This document shows, one piece after another, positions 33,598 to 45,170 of a DNA stretch of 64,000 nucleotides. The DNA comes from Morinoia aosen (taxonomy: Eukaryota; Arthropoda; Malacostraca; Amphipoda; Talitridae), in NCBI GenBank assembly GCA_030386875.1, contig CM059576.1, forward strand, positions 64,107,581-64,171,580, written 5' to 3'. The number at the start of each line of letters is the position of its first letter. Positions within the stretch are counted from its first letter, which is position 1. The notes beneath the pieces were generated by a model. That model was not told the origin of the DNA, did not search any database, and saw only the letters and a list, made by a program, of their open reading frames with translations. A program made the translations under genes and the position numbers.

Positions 33598-35683
33598 ACC
33601 TGCTCTTCGCTTCCGACGACGTGTTGGAGGAAAAGAACACAGATGAGTACCGAGTGTACCTGCAATCGCCTGAACAGATTGGCGACACTGACTGTAACGA
33701 CGATGATGACGAGGATGTTGAGAATGTTCAATCTGTGAACCTAGATGTCCTGCCTCGCATCATTCTACTTTCTCCTCCTGAATTGGGCAACGTGGCCACC
33801 AAGACGCCCCAGATTATTGGTATGAGGGAAATTGACACTGACGACGAGAGTGACACCAGTCCGCGCCAAAGGGGATCACTGGAAAGATAACGAGATAGAG
33901 CAGAGAGAAGGAGAGCAGTGAGGTGCAGCTGATGCAACTGCTCGTCGAGGCAGAGCTGCACATCAGCCCGTCGTACCCGAGGTGATATTGCCCGTGAGGG
34001 CAAATTACCACAGGCTGAACCTCAGCCTAAGGATGACGGCTGGCATAAGTAGGACAAAAAGAAGGTTGGCACTGGGATCCTTGAGTTCAAGTTGGACGAG
34101 GTTAACCCGAACTGGCAGCACCTTCAGAGCATTGTTATTGATTCCCTCCATACGGTTCAACAAATAGATGATGCCACATGAGTTCATGGAGCAGGTCGTT
34201 TAGCAGTCTACGCTCTATGCCAAGCAGCCCAAGAGCAAGACGTGGGCCAAATGGCAGAACGGCCTAACCGTGAACAATGTGCGTATCGTCGAGGGGAGTC
34301 ATGATGCTTTCTGGGTATAACTCTCTGCCCTCCCGCCCCCTCTACTGAGAGCAGAGGGACGACGTGTACTACAAAATTGTTGCGGAAAACATCAGCAAAA
34401 TCAAGTTTGAAGGTATTCTCAGTTGCCTTAACTATGCAGACAATTGTCAAGCCAATGATGTCAGATACTAGAAGGTCCGGCCAATCTTCAACAACCTCAA
34501 CAAGCAGGCCTCCAAATACAACAACCTCATCCGCTTCTTTTCCGTCGACGAGTCAATTGTCCCCTTCTCTGATCGCCACAACACAAAGCAGTTCATCAGG
34601 GCAAGCCAATCAGGTTCGGCATCAAGGTGTGGGTTATCTGCTCAGCTGACGGCCTGGGTTTTACTTCGAGCCCTACTGGGGGCCGACACCGCCATCGTCG
34701 ACATCGAGCTCGGCCAGGGTTCCAACATGGTAATGAGAAAGTTGAGAGAGCCGGCGTGCAGCGTGTCTATGCGATATACTTCGAATACTTGCTCACCTCC
34801 TTCCCCCTGCTGCAGAAGTTGTCAAACCTTGGCATTGGTGGAACAGGGACCATCCGAAAGCACAATCTTCTCCGCGTGCTCCTCTCCGATGCTGAAACTG
34901 CCTAGAAGATAGAAGGACGCCTCTAGGTGTGTATACAAGGAGGACGAGGTATGAACGGTCTGGCGGGATAACAGGCTGTCTACGTGGCGAGCAACATCCA
35001 CAACGTGACCAAGAAAACCGAGGAAAGGGCGATGAACCCAGCCAAGGGTAAGCCAAAAGATACTGCAAGGAAGCCGGCGAACAGGTCTTCATCAACAGGC
35101 CTGACTTGATCGCTCATCAACAAGCAGGTCACGGACCTACAATTTTCGCGGTCACGGACCTACAGCGGTACAGGGCCACAATCAAGTCCAGCAGGTCTAC
35201 TACCTGCTGGACTTGATTGTGGCCCTGTACCGCTGCTCAGTCAAAAAAAAAAAAAAAGAATGGGTGGTTTGGCTTTGTCCCCTGGTCCATCAATGTAGCG
35301 GTCATAAACGCCTGGCGCCTGAGGAACATGGCACTCACTGCACATGGAATTGCCTTTAGCAAGCGTCAGCACACCCATCTCAACTGTATCAGGAATCTGG
35401 TGGAGGGGCTCGTCAAGTGCCACGGTAAGTATTCCCTCACCCTTCCTAGGTAGATGTGTCTACGCCGCTGCACAATAAGCTGAAGATGTTCACGAATCTC
35501 TTCACCGACGTGAGGTACGACAACGTCAGCCACCACATCAAGAAGCACGAGAAGGGGCACAGGGGAAGGTGCAAGAAGTGCACAGAGGGCGAGCGCCCTT
35601 GCGACAACAGGTCCACTTACTTTTGCCCCAAGCGTAACTTGTTCCTCTCTGTCGACTGCTTCTGGGAGTTCCACAACGAGTAA
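33598..35683 (+). pseudogene. piggyBac transposase, multiple frameshifts and stops
   Basis: Reading across frames gives an acidic N-terminal region, VRPIFNNLNKQASKYN, FFSVDESIVPFSDRHNTKQF (first catalytic Asp, near 34547), KVWVICSADGLGF, VDIELGQGSNM, LLTSFPLLQKLSNLGIGGTG with TIRKHN, VWRDNR (a later catalytic Asp, near 34955), then YYLLDLIVALYRCSVK, GWFGFVPWSINVAVINAWRL and a C-terminal Cys-rich finger (CKKCTEGERPCDN, YFCPKRNLFLSVDCFWEFH). That order matches piggyBac. The usual Asp-Asn before the FFTS-type motif reads Phe-Glu-Tyr here, so the second catalytic position is lost. At least five frame changes and several stops disrupt it. It ends with TAA after FHNE. Confidence 0.85.
35164..35234. 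repeat. Perfect 33-bp hairpin in piggyBac coding region
   Basis: Left arm 35164-35196 and right arm 35202-35234 are exact reverse complements with a 5-base loop. The right arm is real coding sequence (it encodes LLDLIVALYR), so the left arm is an inverted copy of it. Just upstream, the 15-mer GGTCACGGACCTACA occurs twice (about 35133 and 35151). No mismatch in 33 bp implies a recent event in an otherwise decayed gene. Confidence 0.95.
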
Positions 35684-36073
35684 ATGTGCAGCAAAATGTG
35701 ATGTGTGTGCAATTTGTTTTCTAAAAGGGAAACTGCAAATTTTTGTATTTCTTGCCCAAAAATAAACATTTTTTGAGAATGGGATTTGTGTTCAACAAGT
35801 AAAAGTGCAGTAAAATGTAGTGTGTGTGCAATTTCATTCCTACAGTAAAAAGGAAACTCCATTTCGATCGCTTTATTCACCCTAAGGAAGTTCTGAAAAT
35901 GAAAGATCGAACCCTCTGAAACCCAGTAGGACTCGTCCCACCTCGTACCGCGTTACCATAACTCGTTACGTAACGCGAAATCGCGTTGTTCGTCTCTTAA
36001 TGGGACCTAAAATAGCTACTACAGCAAAATTCATCAATCTGGAATAATTATTTGGTGGTACGGAATTGGTTAA

Positions 36074-38889
36074 CATGACATGGCACACACTAATTTTCAA
36101 CAAATTGATGTATGTTTAAGACTAGGTGGCAAAACTTGTAATTTGGTAACTAATTTTTTTCACTTGCTTAAGAACAGATCTATTGCGTTATCTTGCACAA
36201 TCTGGGGAACAATAATTTTTTTAGGTAATGGCATACTCATTACTTTCACCGTCATTTGAAATGCTGGTCTCCTTGGGAAGGGCTCAGCTAGGGCAATCCT
36301 CATCTTTTCGTTTTCACCGCTTTCTGGAAATGAGGCAACAATGATGACTGCAGTCCATTAATTTCAATAAAACGAAGGAAATCGATATTTAACACAAAAG
36401 CTCTAAGCCATCTTACTGTAACCTCCACTCGCATTTGAACTATTAGGAGTTATGAACCATTTATAGGTTATGCCAGGAGCTAAAATCTAGAAAGTCCACC
36501 GTCAAAAAAATTGAAATGAAAACTTTAATTAAACATACCACCTATAGAGCATTAAATTATATAGAAAAAAATTGATGATAACAATGACGAAGACATACAA
36601 AATAAGATATGAAGCCTAGAAGGAGCCTTATGGGCACATAAGATTAAAATATTTAAAGCATAGGAAAAGCCGTGTGACAGTCTACGTGAAGTAGCCATGA
36701 AACTACGTGAAGTAGCCATCGTGGAAAGAAATAAAGTCAGTATTATTTAATAACTAAATAACTTCCCTAATTCAAGCTTTTGTAATCTACAAGACATAAT
36801 CGAACAACTTTAAGAAAATGGACTATTTAGTGCGGAAATTAGGATTGCCGAAATCTAATGTTGCCAAAGCACAAGTCATCAGGTCGAAGCTGAAGTGTTT
36901 GCGCCCTTTTCCTTCATAAATTCATATTCGAAGTTCATATGAATTGCTCAAATAGTATTTTCGTCATGTTATCTTCGAATTCCGTAGATTGCACATTAAC
37001 GATAACTTCAGAAAAAATTTCAATAACACATAATTGACAAATGTTATTGATGAAAAATCATACTTAAATAAATAATGCAATGACTTGAATTAGCATTTGC
37101 GTTTTTTGTCTGAAGGTTACGTACATGGGAAATAAAATGTCAAGGACATGCTCATTCAGAAATGTAGAAATATTAGAATCCATTCCATTGAGTGGCATCC
37201 ATTCCATTGAGTGGCAGGTTATTTTAACGTTTTATTCGGTGAAATCAGAATTGATTTTTATCTCATACGTAACATGCGAAAAAAACTATCTGACAACTGA
37301 TAAAACAGCTATGCAATGGTCTCCTCTTATATCAGTTCTTCAATTTTGACGTGAAAATGTTAGCGCAAAATAATAGGAGTATGTAAATTAAAAACTTAAA
37401 ATACACATGACACATGGTAGGTAAACCCGTTCACGCGTTCATACTATGGGTCGTCCCTTTGCTGGCTGTCGCTGTGTAAAATAATCTCAGCTGTGGAAGC
37501 TGAGATAAAAATATGTTAACAGTAATTTAAAGTAAAAATCGCACCAATACCGAACAACTGAAACGAGGATCACTTTTGTAAGAATTTTAAGGAATCAGGG
37601 GTTCTACCTAGCATTTGATGTACTTCTGGCTAGTAAATTGAGGCATGGATATGTAATCTATTTTTCTTCAAATTATTATCTGAGATTTATTACATTTGCA
37701 CTAGGATTTGACATTTTTACATGTAAAAGACAGCTGCACATTCATTTTCAAAGAAACGAATATCAAGTTTCTATTATTAGATGTTAACTGCAAGTATTGT
37801 TTTTGGTCATTCAGCCACTGGTGTAAACACGCAAATTTTATGCTTCACGAGTGTTAAAAGAGAAATCGTGAGCATTAAACAATAATCAGCGATTAAGTCC
37901 ACGACACAAAATGTACATCGAACAAGAGAGAAAAGTTAATATACGAAATCTTTAACAGTGCTAATATGAACGAGAATTGTAACGCAATTCACGAATCTAC
38001 TAACCTGCTCGTACTTTAAGACAAAATATACTTTCCCGAAACATAATAAAATCTCAAAATAGTATCATAAGACAGAAAAAGCATAGATGAACTTTTTATC
38101 CAACAAATAAAAACTCGCTTATATAAAATTCCTGATGTTCAAATTATGATTATATCCAAGATTACTTGCTTCACGAATAGTTTATAATATTGTTAATTCA
38201 TTATATTCCTTTTTGCTCCTCTTGCCAGGAAAATTAGGTTCAAAGAAAATCTTGTCAAATTGTTTTCATAAAGTAAAATTTCGTCTGTAGAACTGAATTG
38301 CACTGTGCAAAATGAAGTCTAACAGCTTGGTCATGACAACGGAAATAAATACTAGTTCACCTGTACTTAGAGTCGTTTAATAATTTTGAGTAATCATCTT
38401 CAAATTTTGCAAACCTAATCTAACCCGAGCGCAGTGGCTCGTCAAAAATATTCAATTTTGATCAATGAAGACCGTGAACCACTCGAGCGTTTGTTGGTAA
38501 TATATAAGTATTTTTCTCCCTTTTTCCAAAACCGAAATCGTGATAATCGTATCAGACATTGCAGTCAATACAAAATTAATTTTACTTAACAAATGAGCTC
38601 AACTCAATCGTATCTTTACATCATTTTTGAATCCGCTGGAGCGTTAACGAAGTAAAATATGCGATGAACGTGATTTTAATAAATATGCCAGCACCAATCA
38701 ACACCCAATAACCAGATGTAATATTTGTTATAAAAGATGGAACCATCGTTCAACTAAAAAAATCATTTTACTGAAAAATTGTTTTCATCATTAAGTATCG
38801 ACTTATAAAAGACGAATATGCTCAAGGAAATCCATATACCCTGCCCAAACAAATATCAAATCAAGAAAAAATCTCGCGAACCAAGGTGA
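36074..38889. other. Gene-free AT-rich stretch
   Basis: I recognise no gene or repeat family. A small direct duplication of CATTCCATTGAGTGGCA occurs at about 37180-37216. Short open frames have no support. Confidence 0.4.
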
Positions 38890-39075
38890 TAGTCGAAAAG
38901 GAAAGTAATCGCCGCTGATTAAAGGACAGTAGGTAAACTGTAAAAGATGATCCTTGACTCAACAAAAGAATTCTCTATTTCATAGACAATAATCCTGCAA
39001 TCTATAACTTGAGCCCTCACTTTTTTCTCTGGAATCGCTACATCCTGTAAATAATAAGTTTTATTCCTTTAGTGG
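38890..39075 (-). repeat. Diverged family A repeat
   Basis: A minus-orientation fragment recognised by AAAGGACAGTAGGTAAACTG, GATGATCCTTGACTCAACAA, CTTGAGCCCTCACTTTTTTC and ATTCCTTTAGTGGGC. Confidence 0.5.
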
Positions 39076-41997
39076 GCATTATTCTTGAGCATGAGGAGGT
39101 AGATTAAGTGAGCCGTGAGAATCCAAGTTCAACCCCACAGTAGCATATCCTGGTGTCTTATCCTCCCGTACTACGTCGGAACGCCCTTCAGATCTGTGTA
39201 TGCTGCTGTAATCCTGAGGGCGTGTATGTGATATAAATGTAAAATATCATGTCATTACGCTTCATATATTTTATTTTGCATTGGCCTAGTCTTACTTCTG
39301 TTCTTTCTGTTTGGTGTAGGTTACGTGAGGGGACGGTTACCATGGTTCTCTCTCCCTCTCTCTAGTATAGCTACGAGCTTAATAGGGTCCTACTTAGGGA
39401 AACTGTCTAGCCCATAGCCTCTAATACGCCTCTGTGGTATCTTGGTATTTCAGCACGATATGAGGTTTATAAAACAGAATTTGTAGCTCGGTTCGCCTAG
39501 CCGTAAACCAGGCAGCTGGATAGCAAAACGCACAGCAGGAGGACTTCTAATATTGTACTGACTCTGTAGTTCACACAGCTTGCTCTTAAGTCTAGTTCGT
39601 AACAATGAACGGCGTCATTTCCGGCGCCGGCAATAGGGGCGCTTCCGACCTATCCGGTGCTCGTAAACGCCAGGCGCCCATCGGCTCTTCCGGCGGATGC
39701 CCTATCTATACATGTGACCGTGCCGAGCGAGACTCATAAATCTCCACCGCCGGAACTCCCAATAATACCACCAGTGCGTCACTATACAACAGCCTCATAT
39801 GCGAAAATTTGCTTATTGGTTACATTCTTCTGACCATGGGAGATTAACGGGGTGAAGGGGCCTTAAACAAGATTAGATCTTGTTATAATCCCTAAGAGAT
39901 AAACATCGTACGGGAAATTCCTCGAAAACCAAAGTCAAATCATTCTGTCTTTTGTTTGGCCCTTTCTTTCATAATGGATGTTTCCATTTATCCCTTTCAT
40001 CTACTCGACACAATTTTTGCCACGCTAGAATTCTGAATTTTCCTTCCAGTGTCGACCACAACCTCCTTTATAATAAGAGTCAGAGTATATGCTCTACTTA
40101 TTTTTCAGACTTTTTTGATTTGTGATATGTTCTCCACAGCCTCGTGAGTATGAACACGAGGAATGTGTGGTGTGTTTACCAGGATTCCTAACGTATTTCT
40201 TTATTGAAAGTTGAACTTTTGAAAAACTGCGGGTCATCTATAATGAAAACAAATAATTTTTAAGATGAAGAAATCAAACCAAAATTTCTAATATTTTTCT
40301 GCACATAACGTGTTAAACGTTCAAACGATTAAGATTGAAAAAATTTAGGAGGCAACGCAGACAGTGACTGTACCATAGGTAGGCAAGCCCACGCTATCAG
40401 TGGTAAATTGAACAAAACTACAAGCTGTTGCATATAATCAGTTCATTTAGAGCGATTTACACTAATTATATCATAAATTAACGGCCTCATTCTGAACGGG
40501 TTACGTGCAGTGGTGTACAGTACTTTCATGCAGTCTTTAACCATAGGGAACGTTCGAACTGCATGAAATGAACTATCTCATAAACAGTCGTTCGTGACAC
40601 CGGTTTCACAGCGGTTGCCTAATTTGGTTAAAATAAACGGTATTAATGTCTTCGTTAAGAACACCGTTCCGGAGCAAATTGAGTAAAATTCGTTCTCTTC
40701 ACCTCAAATCGAAAGAACTACGTTTGCTCTATGTTCGTTGAAAACTACGTGAAGTCCTGATTAATGGTTTCGACGCAGCTGCGCGCTCAAGTTAGGTGTC
40801 TGCCGGCGCACCTCGCCGATGCGCGTCTGGCCAAAGCGTCTATAAAACATTCGTTCATTTCTCAAACAATTCGCTTGTTTTTTCTCCATTCCTATATGGG
40901 TATTTCAGTCTAGAACCGAATCATTCTGAAAACCAAGAGAAGAATAGCGAAAATAGCCGATCGATCAAATTGATGACCGATACGACTCTTGCCTTCAATC
41001 GTTCTTATTTGTCTGTTGTACCAAAATGCTGCGTGTTGCATTTTTCGAGCAACGACGTGATGGTCACCAGCTTCCGTGCAGTTTGTCATTATGCCATTTT
41101 GGTTTCATATTGATGAATATAACAATAATTAATTGGGAATTATTCATAAGAAAACAATAAATTTTGCTCCGAAAAGTGATGCATGCTTGTGCGACCGCGT
41201 GAGGTAGACAATCTCGCTTACAGTATGGTATTATGTTGCTATTTTCAGCTATTAGAGATAAATGAGCTTACATTATAACATATAAGTCACATACTATAAG
41301 CGATAAAAGTTGTGTCAAGACCCTTTAATTTGAGGTACACCTTTATTAACAACTCGTCGAATGCAGCCGTCCTCTTCTTGCGTAGTTTCCGAAATTTTCT
41401 TCGTCATTACGCAGCTGTATATACAGGTAAAACGTTTTCATTGCACCTTTTCCTGTACGTAAACGATTATTGGGCTGAACCCATCGCCTGGATTGTTTAC
41501 GTTGTCGTCGTTTGTACCACTAGTACATCGTCAGGGAATCCATGTTCATAGATGAATGAGAAGTCACTAGAATTTATATACATGAAATTTCCCGCCGTGC
41601 AGCGCATCAGCAGTTGAGCGCTGCAAAGCAAGTCTCGAGTTGCTGCCAGATGCAAGATGTTTATTAGGTTTTCGTGCGATAAGAGTTGCTTCAGTTGGCG
41701 GTAATGATGCAACGCGTAGAATGCCACGTAATGAGCCATGTTCTCGTGAGAAGTCTCATCTATCACTTGTGCAGCTGCGCCAGATCTTCATATACGGGTT
41801 GGTTTTTTACTTGATGTTAGCTTGTAATTGGATATGTTTTTTTATTTAAAATTCCTCAATGGACAATTTCAAGGAAATCTCACTCGTTAAATTAAAATGA
41901 GCGACAATGATGAACGTATTTAATAGCCAACACTTCGAAACGGCAAAGTTTCATCTCCAGAGCTCAAACGGTTGAAACAATAAACATTAAATGAGAG
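39076..41997. other. Unassigned stretch up to the Gypsy element
   Basis: No supported gene. A locally GC-rich and CpG-rich part lies at 39595-39760 (several GGCGC and CCGGC motifs). A 105-codon open frame at 40796-41113 has no recognisable domain and I leave it uncalled. Confidence 0.35.
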
Positions 41998-42001
41998 AAA
42001 G

Positions 42002-42158
42002 TGTGCCGCTAGGGGTGCGGCCTTGGTCGTGGTAAGGAAACTCGGAAACGTTTTCTTAGGTGTTTACTTGATGGAGGTGACGAGAACGATAGCCCCAGTA
42101 CTAAATTGTCTGGTGCTTATAAAGGCTCCGGTACGGATGGATTGGGATTGCGCGTACA
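42002..42158 (-). repeat. Gypsy 3' LTR with adjacent polypurine tract
   Basis: The 157-bp repeat partner of 50778-50934. On the minus strand the bases just before it read GAGGGAAGGGGAGATA (plus 42159-42174), a good polypurine tract for plus-strand priming. LTRs of this length are short for the family. Confidence 0.93.
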
Positions 42159-42407
42159 TATCTCCCCTTCCCTCTTTCAAAGTGAGGTACTTATCGCCCA
42201 AAAAAAATTTTTAATTTTCAATAAGTGATTGAAAAAAATTTTCACATATGAAATTAATCACTACTAACAGAACAAATTGTTTCCTCCTCAGCGGGAGATT
42301 GTTGAAAATTACACATCTCAAAAAACATAATATTGAACAAAGTTATTTTAAGTATAAGTAAACGTATTTTTTATCCATAATACACCTTGTTTTATTTTAA
42401 CAACAAC

Positions 42408-42615
42408 AGAATAAAGAAACGCACTAACGCAAGCGGGAAGAAAGGAGGCGGCAACTGGTGAACAATAATAATGCCATCTTCTTCAACAGTATAAACTATA
42501 ACGCATTAACATAAGTATAAAGAAACGCATCAACGCAAGCAGGAAGTAAGGAGGCAGCGATTGGTTAACAATAATAATGCCATCCTCTTCAACAGTATAA
42601 ACTATAACACGAGTT
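42408..42615. repeat. Tandem duplication, about 107-bp unit, in Gypsy 3' region
   Basis: Two units share ATAAAGAAACGCA, CAATAATAATGCCATC and TTCAACAGTATAAACTATAA. They lie in the untranslated stretch between the third ORF and the 3' LTR. Confidence 0.85.
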
Positions 42616-43466
42616 CCTACACTACTACTATGGAAAAATAAAAATCGTCAGTATTTTAGATTAAGGGATTATAAATAAAAACGCCAGGTACAAGGTTATA
42701 AAAACACAATTAAAAGAAACTGAATATCGATACGCATAAATTCAATAATTTTAAATAACATTTCGCATTTAACCTCGATCGATTTAACATGGATATGAAA
42801 AATGGGTGTACACGTCCGTGTACTTGAATAGTCGCAAGTTTGGCCTCGTTCCCGGTCTCACGCGGAGAAAACGGAGAACTGCTTTCAAGGTTAATTGAAG
42901 TCAAAGTTCTTGACTGCGCCCTAAGGTTAATTTCAGTCTGGGGAATCAATGTTTGTTGACAGTCGCTCGGCGTCATGCGGTCTCAGCTAGACACCGCACC
43001 GGAGTTGGAGGTATTATGTTTTTTAGGTATTATTGAACAAGTTGGAAGCTTTCAAAGCTTTGAATGACTATCAGACTATTAAGCAAACTAAATTAAAGCA
43101 AACGATGGTGTGAACGCAGAGGTAATAGTAGATTGTGGAACTCATAAGCACTTAAATTACGTGTAGGGCTATTCTATGATTATAAAAACATCGATTAGGC
43201 ATCGAGTAAACATTTGGTTATATGAAATATGCTTAAACGGAATATTTTTCAACAGAGCTGCACTCTATTTAATGGGGTTTGACACGTTTACAAAGAACCG
43301 AACTATAACAAATTTATTTCCAAATTTGGTTATACCTCCGTTGACAGCATTTCGAAGGTTGTTGCCAGCTTTGGCATGTTAGCCCGCGCCGGTCGTTTTG
43401 GGTGCCTAGGCCATTTCAAGATGGGTTGCAAATTTATTACTACGTGTCCCCCTACAGTTACAGTGG

Positions 43467-43757
43467 TTACATTTCGGATAATGTTCCCTTGCTTTTGAGG
43501 ATATTTCGACGTAGCTGAAAATTCTCTTGTTTTATGAGCTCGGCCAGAAGCTCCATTTGCTTTCGCAAATAATAAACTAGGACTGTTAGGGTTATCATGA
43601 CGATGATTAGGATCATGAGAAGCACATCACTCACTCGGTCTGGTATCCAGTCCGTATTACTGTTTGCTGCCATCCAGTCGTTGGTTATTTGGCCTTTAGT
43701 GTCAACTAGAGCTGCAGTTAGTGTGTCGACACTGATACTACTTATCTTGTTGCCCAT
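43467..43757 (-). CDS. Gypsy third ORF: 96-residue single-span membrane protein, myristoylation-type N terminus
   Basis: The protein starts MGNKISS, which fits the N-myristoylation pattern MGxxxS/T (Gly2, Ser6). A soluble segment to about residue 43 is followed by one hydrophobic span at about 45-64 (VLLMILIIVMITLTVLVYYL), then a charged amphipathic tail (RKQMELLAELIKQENFQLRR) that could form a coiled coil. It lies between integrase and the 3' LTR, where env sits in errantiviruses, but has no signal peptide, fusion peptide or furin site and is far too short for env. A T-rich tract ending in GATTGCAG (minus, exon start about 43824) could be the splice acceptor for a subgenomic mRNA. The frame is intact although pol is not. 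I recognise no family; function unknown. Confidence 0.6.
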   Translation of the reverse strand: MGNKISSISVDTLTAALVDTKGQITNDWMAANSNTDWIPDRVSDVLLMILIIVMITLTVLVYYLRKQMELLAELIKQENFQLRRNILKSKGTLSEM

Positions 43758-44695
43758 AATGTAATGTTTCCCGTATTTAGTATTTGAAGAGGTGATTGTT
43801 TACTCGTGTCTCAGCCACCCGGATCTGCAATCGAAACAAAACCAAGACTATTAGCATGGCCACAAAATAACATCATACACAACCAATGGAACATCCAACT
43901 CTAAACACAATTATAACTGCAAATAAAATATTAATGTATTCGTCGTTTAAATTTGAATGTTAACAGTGAAAACTAACTATTAACTGAAATTATTAAATGC
44001 TAACTGAAATATTAAATATTTCTCAAACAGTTAACTGAATGTGAAAACAATTGAAGTGAAAAACTATCAAACTGATTGCCAATCAAATAAGTCAACAACA
44101 GTATACAGTTTCAACCCGGAAGTTTCTCACGATATATTCACGATGTATTTCGAATAATTTGTTGATGTCCTCAAGTCGCGAGGTTGATTTTTTCATCAAC
44201 ATTGGTGCTCTGTTGATGTGATGCATTTAGCAAATGCTGAACTCGCCCATCATTTTTAATTGGCTGTTCAGCATCAAAATTTGAACGTAATTATTGACTG
44301 TTGTGAAACATATCAATTTCACAGATCGTGAGAACATTCGTTGAAGGATGTTCTCTGTGATATTCGTTAATCTTATTTTTTACTTGCAAACGTGAACTTT
44401 AACATAGGGTAACCTGCTTAGAAGGTTAATTCATTAGCTGCTAGCAATGAAAATCACTAATACTAGAACACACGAGATTATTTAGCACAAGCATACAAGT
44501 GATTAATATGAAACGAGATATAGCATATATGAGATTAATATGATGCGAAGGAAGTAACGCAAAGTAGATACTTAATAATTAATTTACCTAATACATAGTC
44601 ACACAGTCGTATTTTTAGCAAAATGGTAACTTGTCACGTCTGAAACGTTATAGTCGCAAAAATAGTTATAGGTGAAACCCTACGTTGTAACGTTG
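43758..44695. other. Gypsy spacer between integrase and third ORF
   Basis: AT-rich internal sequence of the element with no coding signal. It includes the candidate splice acceptor at 43825-43827 (minus strand CAG). Confidence 0.6.
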
Positions 44696-45139
44696 TCATT
44701 TCCTTTTACTTAGGGGCAACACATGGTTCAAGTTACTTTTATGGATTTTATCTCCTATTTTGATTTCGATCCAGTGTCCTTTGACTTTCGTAATTAGGCC
44801 CGGACCCTGCCATGTAAGCTGAAACTTATGTGTTTTGTAATTATTTTTCAACAAAACCCTGTCACCTATTCTGAAATCCTTGTCCCTCCTTTTTAGGTTC
44901 TGGTACATTGTACGTGCAGCCGTATTATTCAAAATAAGATTTCTAACGTTTTCTAAGGTTCGCACCGCTTCCCTTGCACGCAAATTCACTAAGTCATTTT
45001 CGTCATCGTAACTGTATGAAATGGGGAGATCTTCTCCGCTGAAAAATGCGCATGTGTCTCTATTGAACAGTACATAGCTAGGTGTATCACCTAAAGTAGA
45101 ATTATATGCGTTGTTGATGGCGTTCTCCACCATCTCCAA
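44696..45139 (-). pseudogene. Gypsy integrase C-terminal part
   Basis: This frame continues integrase after a break near 45150. MEMVENAINNAYNSTLGDTP and SYVLFNRD match the end of the integrase core. The later part contains DFRIGDRVLLKNN, FQLTWQGPGLITKVKGHWIE and SNLNHVLPLSKRK, the usual SH3-like C-terminal integrase fold with its G-D-V-L and W-G-P signatures. It ends at the pol stop. Confidence 0.85.
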
Positions 45140-45170
45140 ACAATGGTCCCATTCGGTATGAGACAGGGAA

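Larger units (their letters stand above)
33102..36069 (+). mobile_element. Dead piggyBac transposon
   Basis: The left end CCCATTCCGTACCATC and the right end, reverse complement CCAATTCCGTACCACC, form terminal inverted repeats. TTAA (36070-36073) flanks the right end and TTGA (33098-33101) the left. TTAA is the invariable piggyBac target, so the left site has one substitution. Subterminal inverted blocks also match (GATTTTAAAGTCCCAC near 33120 against TGGGACCTAAAATAG near 36001). Size 2968 bp. The transposase inside is broken. Confidence 0.85.

Noticed and set aside
40796..41113. A 105-codon plus-strand gene in a slightly GC-rich patch
   Set aside because: I saw no domain, and composition changes through the frame. 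Not enough to call a gene.
42023..42214. Two near-identical small open frames at 42023 and 50799 as a duplicated gene
   Set aside because: Both lie within the Gypsy LTRs, and their similarity is explained by the LTR repeat.
43467..43757. Calling the Gypsy third ORF an envelope gene
   Set aside because: It is only 96 residues, with no signal peptide, glycoprotein ectodomain, furin site or fusion peptide. Its N terminus suggests cytosolic acylation instead.
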